DNA of 64,000 bases. Source: JAXHTY01 sp034189225 (GTDB taxonomy: Bacteria > Desulfobacterota > Desulfobacteria > Desulfobacterales > Desulfosudaceae). The DNA lies in the NCBI GenBank assembly GCA_034189225.1, contig JAXHVL010000189.1:41114-105113 (forward strand). Direction: 5' to 3'. Of the stretch, positions 49,537 through 58,193 are shown piece by piece (within the stretch, counting starts at the first letter, position 1; every line of letters starts with the position of its first letter). A model generated the notes under the pieces. The model saw nothing but the letters and a program-made list of their open reading frames with translations, had not been told where the DNA came from and did no database searches. The position numbers and the translations under genes are program-made.

Positions 49537-49920
49537 ATGGCGAAAAAGCGGGTTCTTGTGGTGGATGATGAGCCGGATTTTGCTGTGATGGTGAAAAAGC
49601 ATCTGGAGAAGGCGGGCTTTAATGTCGATACGGCGTTCGACGGTGAGGAGGCCCTGACGAAGGTTCATGACAATCCGCCGGATGCGATGGTGCTCGATGT
49701 CATGATGCCGGAAAAGGATGGCTATGAAGTGTGTGCTGAGCTCAAGGGGGACGAAAAATACCAAGACATCCCCATCGTGCTGTTAACGGCCGTATCGGAT
49801 CATGTCAGTTCCACCCGGTATTCCCATTTTGACGGCATGAGCACGGAAGCTGATGATTACCTGCCCAAACCGGCGTCGGCCAGTGATATCTGTGAAAGCG
49901 TAAAGCGGCTGCTGGGGTAG
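49537..49920 (+). CDS. Single-domain response regulator
   Basis: A 127-residue CheY-like receiver without an output domain. The acidic pair is VVDDEPDF, the phosphoacceptor is AMVLDVMMPEKDG (about D54), and the Thr/Lys switch residues are VLLTAV and PKPASASD. The start follows a strong GGAGGAG. It points towards, but is separated from, two histidine kinases on the other strand that could be its partners; a MITE has inserted right after its stop codon. Confidence 0.92.
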   Translation: MAKKRVLVVDDEPDFAVMVKKHLEKAGFNVDTAFDGEEALTKVHDNPPDAMVLDVMMPEKDGYEVCAELKGDEKYQDIPIVLLTAVSDHVSSTRYSHFDGMSTEADDYLPKPASASDICESVKRLLG

Positions 49921-50085
49921 TTAGGGTCTGTCAAAAAATAACTGTTACATTCGGTTGCCGCTTCATCCCGTCCAGCGGCGTTGCGCTCCTTGCGACATAG
50001 ACTTACTATGCCTCAGTCGCGCGCCTTGCCGGACGGGCGAATCGACAACCTCGGTGTGACACACTTATTTTCTGACATACCCTTA
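49921..50085. mobile_element. MITE-like element H, copy 2 (159 bp plus TTA flanks)
   Basis: The body 49924-50082 starts GGGTCTGTCAAAAAATAACT and ends CACTTATTTTCTGACATACCC, giving about 22-bp imperfect terminal inverted repeats. Triplets TTA stand on both sides. It begins at the very base after the response regulator stop codon. Related to the copy at 30708-30864 by ends and architecture. Confidence 0.75.
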
Positions 50086-50175
50086 GGATCTGTCCGGAAG
50101 GCGTTTTACCGCTTTCCATGTACCGGTGCCATTCGTGTCTGCGCCTTTTCGTATCCCTGCAAAAGGGAAGGAAGA

Positions 50176-51660
50176 TCAGCCCGCGGGGAGAATCACCCTA
50201 AACGTACTGCCCTTGCCGGGCGTGCTTTCAAGGTGTATCTCACCGTTCATCTGTTCCACCAGCCCCTTGACGATGGGAAGGCCCAGGCCGGTTCCGGTTA
50301 TGTAGCGGGTATTGTCGTCCTTCACCCGGTAGAACTTTTCAAATATCTTTTCCTGGTGGCGGGGGTCAATGCCGAAGCCGGTGTCTGCCACCGTCACTTT
50401 CAACCGGTTGTCTTCAGCGACAGCCCGGACGGTGATGGTCCCCTTTTCTCCCGTATAATTAATGGCATTGGCAATGAGATTGCCGAAGATGCTTTCAAGT
50501 GCCATGGGATCGGCCTGGAGTTCGGGAAGCGGGGCGTCTCCCGTCTCAAGCGCAAGGGTCTGATTTTTGGCCGTCGCCCTGTCTTTCATAAACGCCACTA
50601 TGTCGCCGAGCAGTACATCCGGTTTGAGGGCCTGAACATTATACCCGGTCCCCCCGGCTTCAATGCGCGAAAGATCAAGAAGATCGCCGATCAGGGCGAT
50701 CAGTCCACCGGTTTTTTCCTTGGCCCGGGACAGAAGGTGTTGATCCTCCCGGACATTTTCATTTTCGGCGATATCGTTCAAAACCATTTCCAGTTGTTCG
50801 TGGATGGTGGAAAGCGGTGACCGGAGTTCGTGAGAGACCTTGGCCACGAATTCAGATTTCAGCTGATCAAAAATTTTCATGGCGGTGAAATCGCCCAGCG
50901 TCACCACGGCGCCGAGACATTGGCCGCTTTCACCGGGAACCGGCCGGCCCCTGGCAATAAGGTACTTGCCATCAACAGCCAGCTCATGGGGCGGCATTTC
51001 CATCCCTTCCGAATACTCCCCCCGGGATATATCCGTCACCATGTGACAGAGTTCTTCGTCCGCTATATAATCGGAAATATTCCCGCCCGGTTCAGTGTCC
51101 ATGGGCAGTCCCAGAAGGTGTTTAAAGGAAGGGTTGATCAGGACGACCTGGCCCGTGGTGTCGGTGACCACCACCCCATTGGGCAGGGACTCCACGATGG
51201 CGCTGATCCGGCTTTTTTCCGTGCTCAGGTCGGCCAGGGTGCGGCTGCGCTCCAGCGCCAGATTTTCGGCCTGCCGCATGAGGCTGATCTTGTCCTGGGC
51301 CCGCTCCACCACCATCCTGAGCTGGGCCGGGTCAAAGGGTTTGGGGATAAAATCATAGGCGCCCTGCTTCATGGCCTCGATGGCGGTTTCAACGGTGGCA
51401 AACCCCGTAATGATGATGACCAGGATGGTCTCATCCATGGCCCTGATTTCCCGAAGCACGTCCATGCCGTCCAGCCCCGGCATCTTCAGGTCCAGCAGCA
51501 CGATGGGAAAGGAGGTATCTTTTATCATGGCAAGGGCCTCGTTGCCGTTTTCTGCGGTCTGCACCTCGCTGTTCAGGCGCTTGAGAACCCTGACACACCC
51601 TTCCCGTATATCCCGTTCATCATCCACAACCAGAATCCGCATTGTCTCACTTTCCGCCAC
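50176..51660 (-). CDS. Receiver-PAS-histidine kinase
   Basis: A 494-residue cytoplasmic kinase. The N-terminal receiver has LVVDDERDIREG and VLLDLKMPGLD (about D57). It is followed by a coiled linker, a PAS domain (about 150-255, SIVESLPNGVVVTDTTGQVV-like), HisKA with AKVSHELRSPLSTIHEQLE (His near 277), and HATPase motifs NLIANAINYTG, DTGFGI and GTGLGLPIVKGLVEQMNG. Its start overlaps the end of the next upstream kinase gene by 14 bp. The receiver probably takes phosphate from that partner. Confidence 0.9.
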   Translation of the reverse strand: MAESETMRILVVDDERDIREGCVRVLKRLNSEVQTAENGNEALAMIKDTSFPIVLLDLKMPGLDGMDVLREIRAMDETILVIIITGFATVETAIEAMKQGAYDFIPKPFDPAQLRMVVERAQDKISLMRQAENLALERSRTLADLSTEKSRISAIVESLPNGVVVTDTTGQVVLINPSFKHLLGLPMDTEPGGNISDYIADEELCHMVTDISRGEYSEGMEMPPHELAVDGKYLIARGRPVPGESGQCLGAVVTLGDFTAMKIFDQLKSEFVAKVSHELRSPLSTIHEQLEMVLNDIAENENVREDQHLLSRAKEKTGGLIALIGDLLDLSRIEAGGTGYNVQALKPDVLLGDIVAFMKDRATAKNQTLALETGDAPLPELQADPMALESIFGNLIANAINYTGEKGTITVRAVAEDNRLKVTVADTGFGIDPRHQEKIFEKFYRVKDDNTRYITGTGLGLPIVKGLVEQMNGEIHLESTPGKGSTFRVILPAG

Positions 51661-53140
51661 TGTTTACCTCTCCTTTCCGGTCTTCCGCCGGCAATTCAAT
51701 TCTGAACAAGGCGCCTCCTTCCTTTTGGTTTGAGGCCGTAATGGTGCCCCCGTGTTCGTCGATAATACTGTATACCAGACTCAGGCCCAGACCAGTGCCT
51801 TTTCCCTCTTCCTTGGTTGTATAAAACGGTTCAAAAATATGGGGCAGCACCTCTTCGGGAATGCCCGGACCCGTGTCGCCTATTTCAAGAAAGACGGTCT
51901 CCCCTCCGGCGGTCAACCCGCTCTGGATGGTGATGGTCCCTACTCCGTTCAATGCCTGTGCGGCATTGAGAATAATGTTCATGAACACATGGTTCAGCTG
52001 CTGGACATCGGCATCGACCCAGATGGGCGCCTCATGAAATGCCTTTTCAATGTTAATGTCGTGAAAGAGGGTCTGATTTTCAAGCAGGAACAGGGTTCTG
52101 GCCACGCTGTCGTTTATGTCCACCGATGTCCGGTTCTGCCGGGTCTGCCGGGCGAACTCCAGCAGTTCCTTGACGATGTCGCTGCATCGTTTGGCATCCC
52201 TTAAAATCCGGTTGATATCCTCTGTGGCTTCCATGGCCAGGTCGTAATCTTCCAGCAGCAGCTTTGTGTAAAGCAGTATTCCGCCCAGGGGATTGTTGAG
52301 CTGGTGGGCCACGCCGGCGGCGAGTTTTCCGAGAGAGGACATTTTTTCGGCCTGCAGAAGCTGGGTCTGCGTTTTTTCAAGATCGGCACGCATCTGCAGT
52401 TCTTCTGTCATGTCGTGAAAAAACCCGATAGATGCCGTTTCCTTGTCGCCTTCATAGACGATGGCGGCATTCAGGCTGATGGGAACGGTGCCCCCGTCTT
52501 TGCGGAGCGTATTGACCTGGTAGGACTTTAGCTTTCCCTTGCCCCCGTAATCCTTGCTTCTGAGTTTTTTCATGATGTCTTTGGCGACGCCTTCGGGATA
52601 AAGGTTGCGGATATCCAGCTCGTTCAAGGCCTCATCCACCCTGTAGCCGGTGATTTCAGATGCAGCCTCATTGAAGATCATTACTTGTCCCGTCTTATCC
52701 GCGGCGATGACCCCGTCCACGGCACTGAGAATCAGGTTGCGCAAAAACGCATTGGACATTTCCAGCCGGCCCTGGATCTCGCCCAGCGCCGTGTCATCGA
52801 AATCCAGCATGACCAGGCCTTCGATCTCGCCTTCCTCCTTGATGGGGTAAGAGTAAAAGCAGGTGCCGCCGATCGCTACCTCAAAGGTTCCAGGCTTGAG
52901 TCTGGACATGGATGGCCGGCCCGTTTCCAGTACCTGCAGGGCCGGGCAGTTTTCGCATGGGGTGATGCGGTTACAGAGTACCCGGTAACAGATATCCCCC
53001 TTGACTGTCGCTTCGCCGGCGAGTTCCAGTGTATAGTTGTTGACGGCCATCATTTCAAAATCTTTTGAGATAATGAAAAATTTTCGCCTGGCCGCATCCA
53101 CAGCCTTTACCAGGAGTTCTTTCCCCTTTTCCGTATGCAT
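51647..53140 (-). CDS. PAS-domain sensor histidine kinase with Cys-rich N-terminal domain
   Basis: A 497-residue soluble kinase. The N-terminal PAS-like domain contains ICYRVLCNRITPCENCPALQ (about 50-70), a conserved Cys pattern often seen in redox or metal-responsive PAS domains. A second PAS follows (ILSAVDGVIAADKTGQVMIF). HisKA has SLGKLAAGVAHQLNNPLGGI (His near 280), and the HATPase has MNIILNAAQALNG, DTGPGIPEEVLPHIFEPFY and GKGTGLGLSLVYSIIDEHGG. No membrane span. It overlaps the receiver kinase gene by 14 bp, so the pair is coordinately made. The signal is unknown. Confidence 0.9.
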   Translation of the reverse strand: MHTEKGKELLVKAVDAARRKFFIISKDFEMMAVNNYTLELAGEATVKGDICYRVLCNRITPCENCPALQVLETGRPSMSRLKPGTFEVAIGGTCFYSYPIKEEGEIEGLVMLDFDDTALGEIQGRLEMSNAFLRNLILSAVDGVIAADKTGQVMIFNEAASEITGYRVDEALNELDIRNLYPEGVAKDIMKKLRSKDYGGKGKLKSYQVNTLRKDGGTVPISLNAAIVYEGDKETASIGFFHDMTEELQMRADLEKTQTQLLQAEKMSSLGKLAAGVAHQLNNPLGGILLYTKLLLEDYDLAMEATEDINRILRDAKRCSDIVKELLEFARQTRQNRTSVDINDSVARTLFLLENQTLFHDINIEKAFHEAPIWVDADVQQLNHVFMNIILNAAQALNGVGTITIQSGLTAGGETVFLEIGDTGPGIPEEVLPHIFEPFYTTKEEGKGTGLGLSLVYSIIDEHGGTITASNQKEGGALFRIELPAEDRKGEVNSGGK

Positions 53141-53318
53141 TGGCTGTCTCCCTTAGCCGTTGGAACGTGAAATAAATATCGGGGGCGGTCCTACTACCGG
53201 TGCCTGCCGGCAGGTTGTCGCCCATGCGGTTCACCCTCACCTGAAAAATGGCAATCCGGTTGACTTTTGTTTACTATAAGGATTTTCAACATTTAACGCA
53301 ATTGTATTTTGACGGAAT

Positions 53319-53537
53319 CGTAAAAAGCTTCCAACCCCGCCGCGGCGTTTTTGCAGGAAGTAACGTATTATGGCGGGATCGAAAGATTGCTTCGCCACTT
53401 CTACCTTTTCGTGATCGTAATCGACTGCCGTTTGATTAACCACGGAATACACGCAAAGGGCACGGAAAAAGGGAGCAAGATGGTTCCTTCCGTGCTCTTC
53501 CGTGTATTCCGTGGTTAAAAAAGATGCTTTGGTTTTA
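53319..53537. repeat. Intergenic block nearly identical to 22364-22580
   Basis: Element B at the left (CGTAAAAAGCTTCCAACC), GGCGGGATCGAAAGATTGCT in the middle and the ACCACGGAATACACG/CGTGTATTCCGTGG inverted repeat at the right, about 219 bp. Confidence 0.85.
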
Positions 53538-53539
53538 AA

Positions 53540-53690
53540 GGGCACGAAGATATATGCATCGAATAGATGCCCGGAAAAAACTGGCATCTATTCGATGCAT
53601 AGCACATTAAAAGGGAGTGATAAATCTGCCCGCCTAAAGGCGGGGGCTTTAACCTTGATTGTGAACAGTAAATTGACAGGTTAGGTTCCT
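53540..53690 (-). repeat. Composite repeat F, inverted partial copy
   Basis: Contains CATCGAATAGATGCC, CACATTAAAAGGGAG and CCCGCCTAAAGGCGGGGG in reverse order to the copies at 22705 and 38050, then the GACAGGTTAGGTTCCTTTT motif. Confidence 0.75.
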
Positions 53691-53796
53691 TTTAACAGTA
53701 TCCGCGCCCCTCATTGAGCGTCGGGTCTGAATTTTTGCTTGAATTTTCAAGGCGTGTGTTATTATATTGAAGCCGACGTTTACTTGTCGAATCGAT

Positions 53797-53949
53797 TTGC
53801 TAGTGCCCATCCATAAATTGCTATTTTGCCCGATTTCTGCGTCAGGCTCAAATTTTAATCCTCAAAATACGCAAAGTATTCCTCCGGTTAAAATTTTCGC
53901 CTTCCTTGAACTCGACCAAAATATCTAATTTCTGGACGGACACTTGCTA
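53797..53949. mobile_element. MITE-like element I, copy 2 (141 bp plus 6-bp TTGCTA flanks)
   Basis: Body 53803-53943, inverted relative to the copy at 40384-40524, with ends GTGCCCATCCATAAATTG and CTAATTTCTGGACGGACAC. The direct repeat TTGCTA stands at 53797-53802 and 53944-53949. It lies 50 bp upstream of serA. Confidence 0.9.
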
Positions 53950-53998
53950 ATTTAACCTGCCAGATGGCACAACCCCCATAGAGACAGAAGGTGCGGCT

Positions 53999-55594
53999 AT
54001 GAAGGTACTGATCGCGGACAATATCGATGAAGCAGGCATCCGGGCCTTGCAGGACGAAGCGGAATTAGAGGTGGATGTGAGAACGGAGATGTCGCCGGAA
54101 GAACTCAGAGGCGTAATTCCGGAATATGATGGCATGATCGTTCGAAGCGCCACAAAAGTGACCAGCGAGATCATCGAGGCCGGGGTGCCCCGGCTCAAGG
54201 CCATCGCCAGGGCGGGCATCGGCCTGGATAATGTGGATGTGCACGCTGCCACCCGGCACGGTATCGCCGTGATGAACACGCCCGAAGGCAATACCGTAAC
54301 CACCGCTGAACACACCATTGCCATGATGATGGCCCTGACCCGGAATATTCCCCAGGGCACCATGTCACTGAAATCGGGTCAGTGGAACAAAAAACAGCTC
54401 CAGGGCCGGGAGGTTTTCAGCAAGACGCTGGGGGTGATCGGTTTCGGCAAAATCGGCTCCATCGTGGCGGACCGGGCCCGCCAGTTCAAGATGCGGGTGA
54501 TTGTTCACGATCCCAACCTTTCCCGTACCGTAATTGAAAACGAAGGATTTGAATATGTTTCCCTGGAAGACATTTACCGGCAATCCGATTACGTGACCGT
54601 GCACGTACCGAAACTCAAACAGACCACCGGTCTTCTTAACAGGGCCGCCTTTGATCAGATGAGGGAGGGGGTGATGGTGATCAACTGCGCCCGGGGTGGA
54701 ATCGTTGACGAAAAGGACCTGTTCGACGCCATCAAATCGGGAAAGGTCGCAGGCGCGGCCCTGGATGTGTTCGACGTGGAACCACCGGGCGAATCCCCGC
54801 TTTTTGCCCTGGATAATGTGGTTGCCACCCCTCATCTCGGCGCATCCACAAAAGAAGCCCAGATCAATGTTTCCGAGGCAGCGGCCCGACAGATTATCCA
54901 GTATCTGAAATACAAAACGGTGATTAATGCCGTTAACCTGCCGGCCGTCTCCGGGGAGTTGCTGGAAAAGCTCGGTCCCTTCATGACCCTTGCCGACCGG
55001 ATGGGCTGTCTGCTGGCCCAGTTTTCAGGGGGAAGCCTGACGGAGATCAAGATCGAATATACCGGCGATTTTTTAGGGCTGGACCTTGGGCCGGTCACCA
55101 CGGCCGCGGTGCAGGGGGTACTGGCCCCACTGGTCAAACACCATGTGAATTCGGTGAATGCCTCGGCCCTGGCCGGGGAGATGGGAATTCCCGTCACCAC
55201 CAAAAGCGCCACCACCCAGACCGATTACATTAACCTGATCACCATGAGCGTGAACGGAAAGAACGGGCTCAATACCGTTGCCGGCACCATTTTTGGCCGG
55301 AAAGCCCCCCGGATTATCCGCATCAACGATTTTCGTCTGGAGATGATTCCCACCGAGGGCTATTTTGCCATTATTCACAATCTTGATCAACCGGGTGCCA
55401 TTGGCCGCATCGGGCTCACACTGGGGGAACACGGGGTGAACATCGAACGCATGCAGGTGGGCCAGAAGGGAGACAACCAGCGCAATATCATTTTTCTTCG
55501 TACGGGGTCGAAAATACCGGCAGCCGCCCTGACAGCCCTGCGGGCGTTGCCGGTGGTGAAAGATGTCACGGTTTTTGAACTTGACGAACGATAA
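53999..55594 (+). CDS. serA: D-3-phosphoglycerate dehydrogenase
   Basis: First enzyme of serine synthesis, oxidising 3-phosphoglycerate with NAD+. The 531-residue, three-domain form has an N-terminal catalytic domain, the NAD fold GVIGFGKIGSIVADRA (about 145-160), INCARGGIVDEKDL (catalytic Arg), and TPHLGASTKEAQINV (catalytic His). An intervening ASB domain (about 320-450) and a C-terminal ACT domain (VIHNLDQPGAIGRIGLTLGE) follow; the ACT domain usually binds serine for feedback. The start has AGAAGG upstream. A MITE is inserted in the promoter region. A DUF1844 gene follows after 71 bp. Confidence 0.96.
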   Translation: MKVLIADNIDEAGIRALQDEAELEVDVRTEMSPEELRGVIPEYDGMIVRSATKVTSEIIEAGVPRLKAIARAGIGLDNVDVHAATRHGIAVMNTPEGNTVTTAEHTIAMMMALTRNIPQGTMSLKSGQWNKKQLQGREVFSKTLGVIGFGKIGSIVADRARQFKMRVIVHDPNLSRTVIENEGFEYVSLEDIYRQSDYVTVHVPKLKQTTGLLNRAAFDQMREGVMVINCARGGIVDEKDLFDAIKSGKVAGAALDVFDVEPPGESPLFALDNVVATPHLGASTKEAQINVSEAAARQIIQYLKYKTVINAVNLPAVSGELLEKLGPFMTLADRMGCLLAQFSGGSLTEIKIEYTGDFLGLDLGPVTTAAVQGVLAPLVKHHVNSVNASALAGEMGIPVTTKSATTQTDYINLITMSVNGKNGLNTVAGTIFGRKAPRIIRINDFRLEMIPTEGYFAIIHNLDQPGAIGRIGLTLGEHGVNIERMQVGQKGDNQRNIIFLRTGSKIPAAALTALRALPVVKDVTVFELDER

Positions 55595-55665
55595 ATCGTG
55601 TATATTTTTTATAAAATCAGATAACAATGTTCTGCCAATATTGACAGTTTCAGGGAGCAGATGCC

Positions 55666-56010
55666 ATGACAACGGGAAGCAGTGAAGGAAAGGATTTCAT
55701 CATCAAAGGCGATGGCAAAGGGGACGGCGCCACTGAAAAGACGGCCGATGCGGCCGAACAGCTGCCGGAAATGAATTTTGCCACTTTTATTTTTTCTTTA
55801 AATTCCTCCGCCCTTGTTCATCTCGGCGTCCTTGCCGACCCCACAACGGGTAAAACCGAGAAAAAACTGGCAGTGGCCAAACAGACCATCGATATTCTGG
55901 GCATGCTGGAAGAAAAAACAAAAGGGAATCTCACTGAAGAAGAGGGGAACATGCTTCAGAATATTCTGCAGGAACTTCGATTAAAATACATAAAAGAGAA
56001 AGGTGATTAA
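55666..56010 (+). CDS. DUF1844 domain protein
   Basis: A 114-residue protein of the DUF1844 family, common in Desulfobacterota and Myxococcota; no function is established. The conserved core is MNFATFIFSLNSSALVHLGV, then DPTTGKTEKKLAVAKQTIDI and LGMLEEKTKGNLTEEEG. The N-terminal 35 residues are a charged, probably disordered extension. It ends 2 bp before htrA, so the two may be cotranscribed. Confidence 0.88.
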   Translation: MTTGSSEGKDFIIKGDGKGDGATEKTADAAEQLPEMNFATFIFSLNSSALVHLGVLADPTTGKTEKKLAVAKQTIDILGMLEEKTKGNLTEEEGNMLQNILQELRLKYIKEKGD

Positions 56011-56012
56011 TT

Positions 56013-57488
56013 ATGAAACCGGTGGAAACACATGCGCGTGGAAACAGGGCCGCGGACAGAGCAATGCTCGCTGTGACCACGGTACTGTTGCTGGCCTTTT
56101 ACCTGATCATGGCCCCAGCCGAAAGTCAGGCCCTGGCGAGGCACGAAGCGCCGACCATGCCTGGATCTTTCAGTGAGCTGGCGGAATCGGTGAGTGATGC
56201 TGTTGTTAATATTCGAACCGAGACCATCACCAACGAAGGTGACGGCCGAAGAATGCATCCATTTTTCAATTCCCCGTTCGGCGGCCAAAACGACCCTTTT
56301 AACGAATTTTTTGAACGGTTTTTCAACGGCCCCAACGGTCAGCAGCGAAAGCACCGGAGCCTCGGGTCGGGGTTTATTGTCGATGAAAAGGGGTATATCG
56401 TCACCAATAATCATGTGGTAAAAGATGCGGATCAGATTGTGGTGAAGCTTAAAAACGGTGATGAATACGATGCCGAGATAGTGGGGACGGACCCCAAAAC
56501 CGATCTGGCACTGCTGAAGATCGACGCCGATGAGGATCTGCCCGGTTTGACGCTGGGGGATTCAGATAACCTCAAGGTCGGTGACTGGGTGGTGGCCATC
56601 GGCAGCCCGTTCGGCCTGGAGCAGACGGTTACTGCCGGCATTGTCAGCGCCAAGGGCCGGGTTATCGGCGCCGGTCCCTATGATGACTTTATACAGACCG
56701 ATGCCTCCATTAACCCGGGCAACAGCGGCGGTCCTCTTCTCAACATGAAGGGCCAGGTCGTCGGTATCAATACCGCCATCGTAGCCAGCGGACAGGGCAT
56801 CGGGTTCGCCATTCCCGCCAACATGGCGGAAAATATCATTGGTCAGCTCAAGGCCAAGGGAAAGGTCACCCGCGGATGGCTCGGTGTCGGCATCCAGCCG
56901 GTGAACAAGGAAATTGCCGAGTATTACGATCTGAAGGAAGGCAGGGGCGCGCTGGTAACCGAAGTTTTTCCCGGCGACCCCGCGGACAAGGCGGGCATCA
57001 AACCCCAGGATGTCATTCTTGAAGTGGAAGGAAAAAAGGTGGAAGACAGTCATGACCTGTCTGCCATGATCGCCGATATTCCGGTAGGGGAAAAAGTAAC
57101 CATCAAGGCGTTGCGCAAGGGCAAGGAAAAAACGTTTCATGTAAAGATTGCCAAGCGCGATGATACCGAAATCGCCGAGCAGCAGACGCCGGGCACGACC
57201 CAGGACGAAGCGCTGGGGCTCAGGGTGGCGGATATCACCGATGAAGTGGCCCGGAAGCTGAACCTTAATAACACCGAAGGGGTTTATGTCTCCAATATTG
57301 CTCAAGGCAGCAAGGCTGCTCGGGCCGGCATCCGCCGGGGTGATGTGATCCGGGAAATTAATCATCAGCGGATTAAGGATGTGAACGACTACAAAGAAAT
57401 TCTTTCCCGGATCGACGAAGGCGATCCCATGCAGATCGTAATTCGCCGCATGAACGGCATGTTTCTCGTGGTGAAGCTGACGCGGTAA
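56013..57488 (+). CDS. htrA: Do/DegP-family periplasmic serine protease
   Basis: Periplasmic quality-control protease and chaperone. An N-terminal hydrophobic segment (AMLAVTTVLLLAFYLIMAPA, about 17-36) serves as signal or anchor. The trypsin-like domain holds the catalytic triad as TNNHVVKDAD (H134), KTDLALLKID (D164) and NPGNSGGPLL (S238). A long glycine-poor loop (MHPFFNSPFGGQNDPF) precedes it, as in DegP/DegQ. Two PDZ domains follow (about 270-375, RGWLGVGIQPVN; about 395-490, ALGLRVADI...EGVYVSNI). 491 residues. A terminator hairpin follows 25 bp downstream. DegP and DegQ cannot be separated from sequence. Confidence 0.95.
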   Translation: MKPVETHARGNRAADRAMLAVTTVLLLAFYLIMAPAESQALARHEAPTMPGSFSELAESVSDAVVNIRTETITNEGDGRRMHPFFNSPFGGQNDPFNEFFERFFNGPNGQQRKHRSLGSGFIVDEKGYIVTNNHVVKDADQIVVKLKNGDEYDAEIVGTDPKTDLALLKIDADEDLPGLTLGDSDNLKVGDWVVAIGSPFGLEQTVTAGIVSAKGRVIGAGPYDDFIQTDASINPGNSGGPLLNMKGQVVGINTAIVASGQGIGFAIPANMAENIIGQLKAKGKVTRGWLGVGIQPVNKEIAEYYDLKEGRGALVTEVFPGDPADKAGIKPQDVILEVEGKKVEDSHDLSAMIADIPVGEKVTIKALRKGKEKTFHVKIAKRDDTEIAEQQTPGTTQDEALGLRVADITDEVARKLNLNNTEGVYVSNIAQGSKAARAGIRRGDVIREINHQRIKDVNDYKEILSRIDEGDPMQIVIRRMNGMFLVVKLTR

Positions 57489-57513
57489 ATTTTTATTCAT
57501 CATATCGGTTTGC

Positions 57514-57550
57514 AAAAAAGCGCTGGTGAGGTTTTCATCAGCGCTTTTTT
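57514..57550 (+). terminator. htrA terminator
   Basis: AAAAAAGCGCTGGTGA and TCATCAGCGCTTTTTT form a stem of 16 positions with one G-T pair around a 5-base loop, ending in six T. It lies 26 bp after the stop codon. Confidence 0.88.
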
Positions 57551-57604
57551 GATGAATTCGTAAAAAGCTTCCAACCCCGCTGCGGCGTTTTTGCAGAAAG
57601 TAAC

Positions 57605-57703
57605 TTATGGAGGTCTAAAGACCTCCGCTACACAAACCGAGGTAATATCCCCTGATTCGATAATGGCCTCAATTCATGTAGCGGAAGGCTTTAGCCTTCC
57701 ACA
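57605..57703. repeat. Dispersed inverted repeat, GTAGCGGAAGGC type, copy 2
   Basis: GGAGGTCTAAAGACCTCCGC and TGTAGCGGAAGGCTTTAGCC TTCC, as at 7688-7763. Just before it (57552-57605) is the left end of element B. The gap 57551-58193 holds only repeats. Confidence 0.75.
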
Positions 57704-57810
57704 AAAAACAAGTTCCCTGGAAGTACCATAAAGAGATATTTTTATTCCAACCATGAAGAACATGAAGAGATAAAAGGATCGGCCATGAATTCGGCTTCAT
57801 GCTTATACTC

Positions 57811-57950
57811 AACATCCGCCCCAGAGGGGCCGGCTTTGGTTACCCCTATAAGGGGATTGTTTATAGTCTGCGCTCACCCTTCGTGTTCTTCGTGAACTTC
57901 GTGGTTCAATTGCCTGTGGGTTGATTACCACGAACCGCACGAAGGACACG
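57811..57950. repeat. Inverted GTAAACA-type block plus TTCGTG inverted repeat
   Basis: CGCCCCAGAGGGGCCGG and CCCCTATAAGGGGATTG (57811-57864) are the reverse complement of 7933-7990. The TTCGTG element (57875-57950) is in the opposite orientation to the other copies. A CCGTGTATTCCGTGG fragment follows at 57995-58012. Confidence 0.8.
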
Positions 57951-58193
57951 GGAGGAATCATCTGTCTGCCTTTTCCGTGTCTTTCCGTGTCTTTCCGTGT
58001 ATTCCGTGGTTAAAAAAGGTGCTTTGATTTTGAATGAATTACCACATTAAGTTCTTTGGAATCTTCCAGCGCTCGAACGGCTGGGTGGGAATCGATGAGC
58101 AATGCCGGAATTTCTTTGGTCCCCATGGGGCGATATGGTATGAAAGAATAGCAATGAAAGGTTTCGGAACGACGAACCTGGATATTTACGAAA

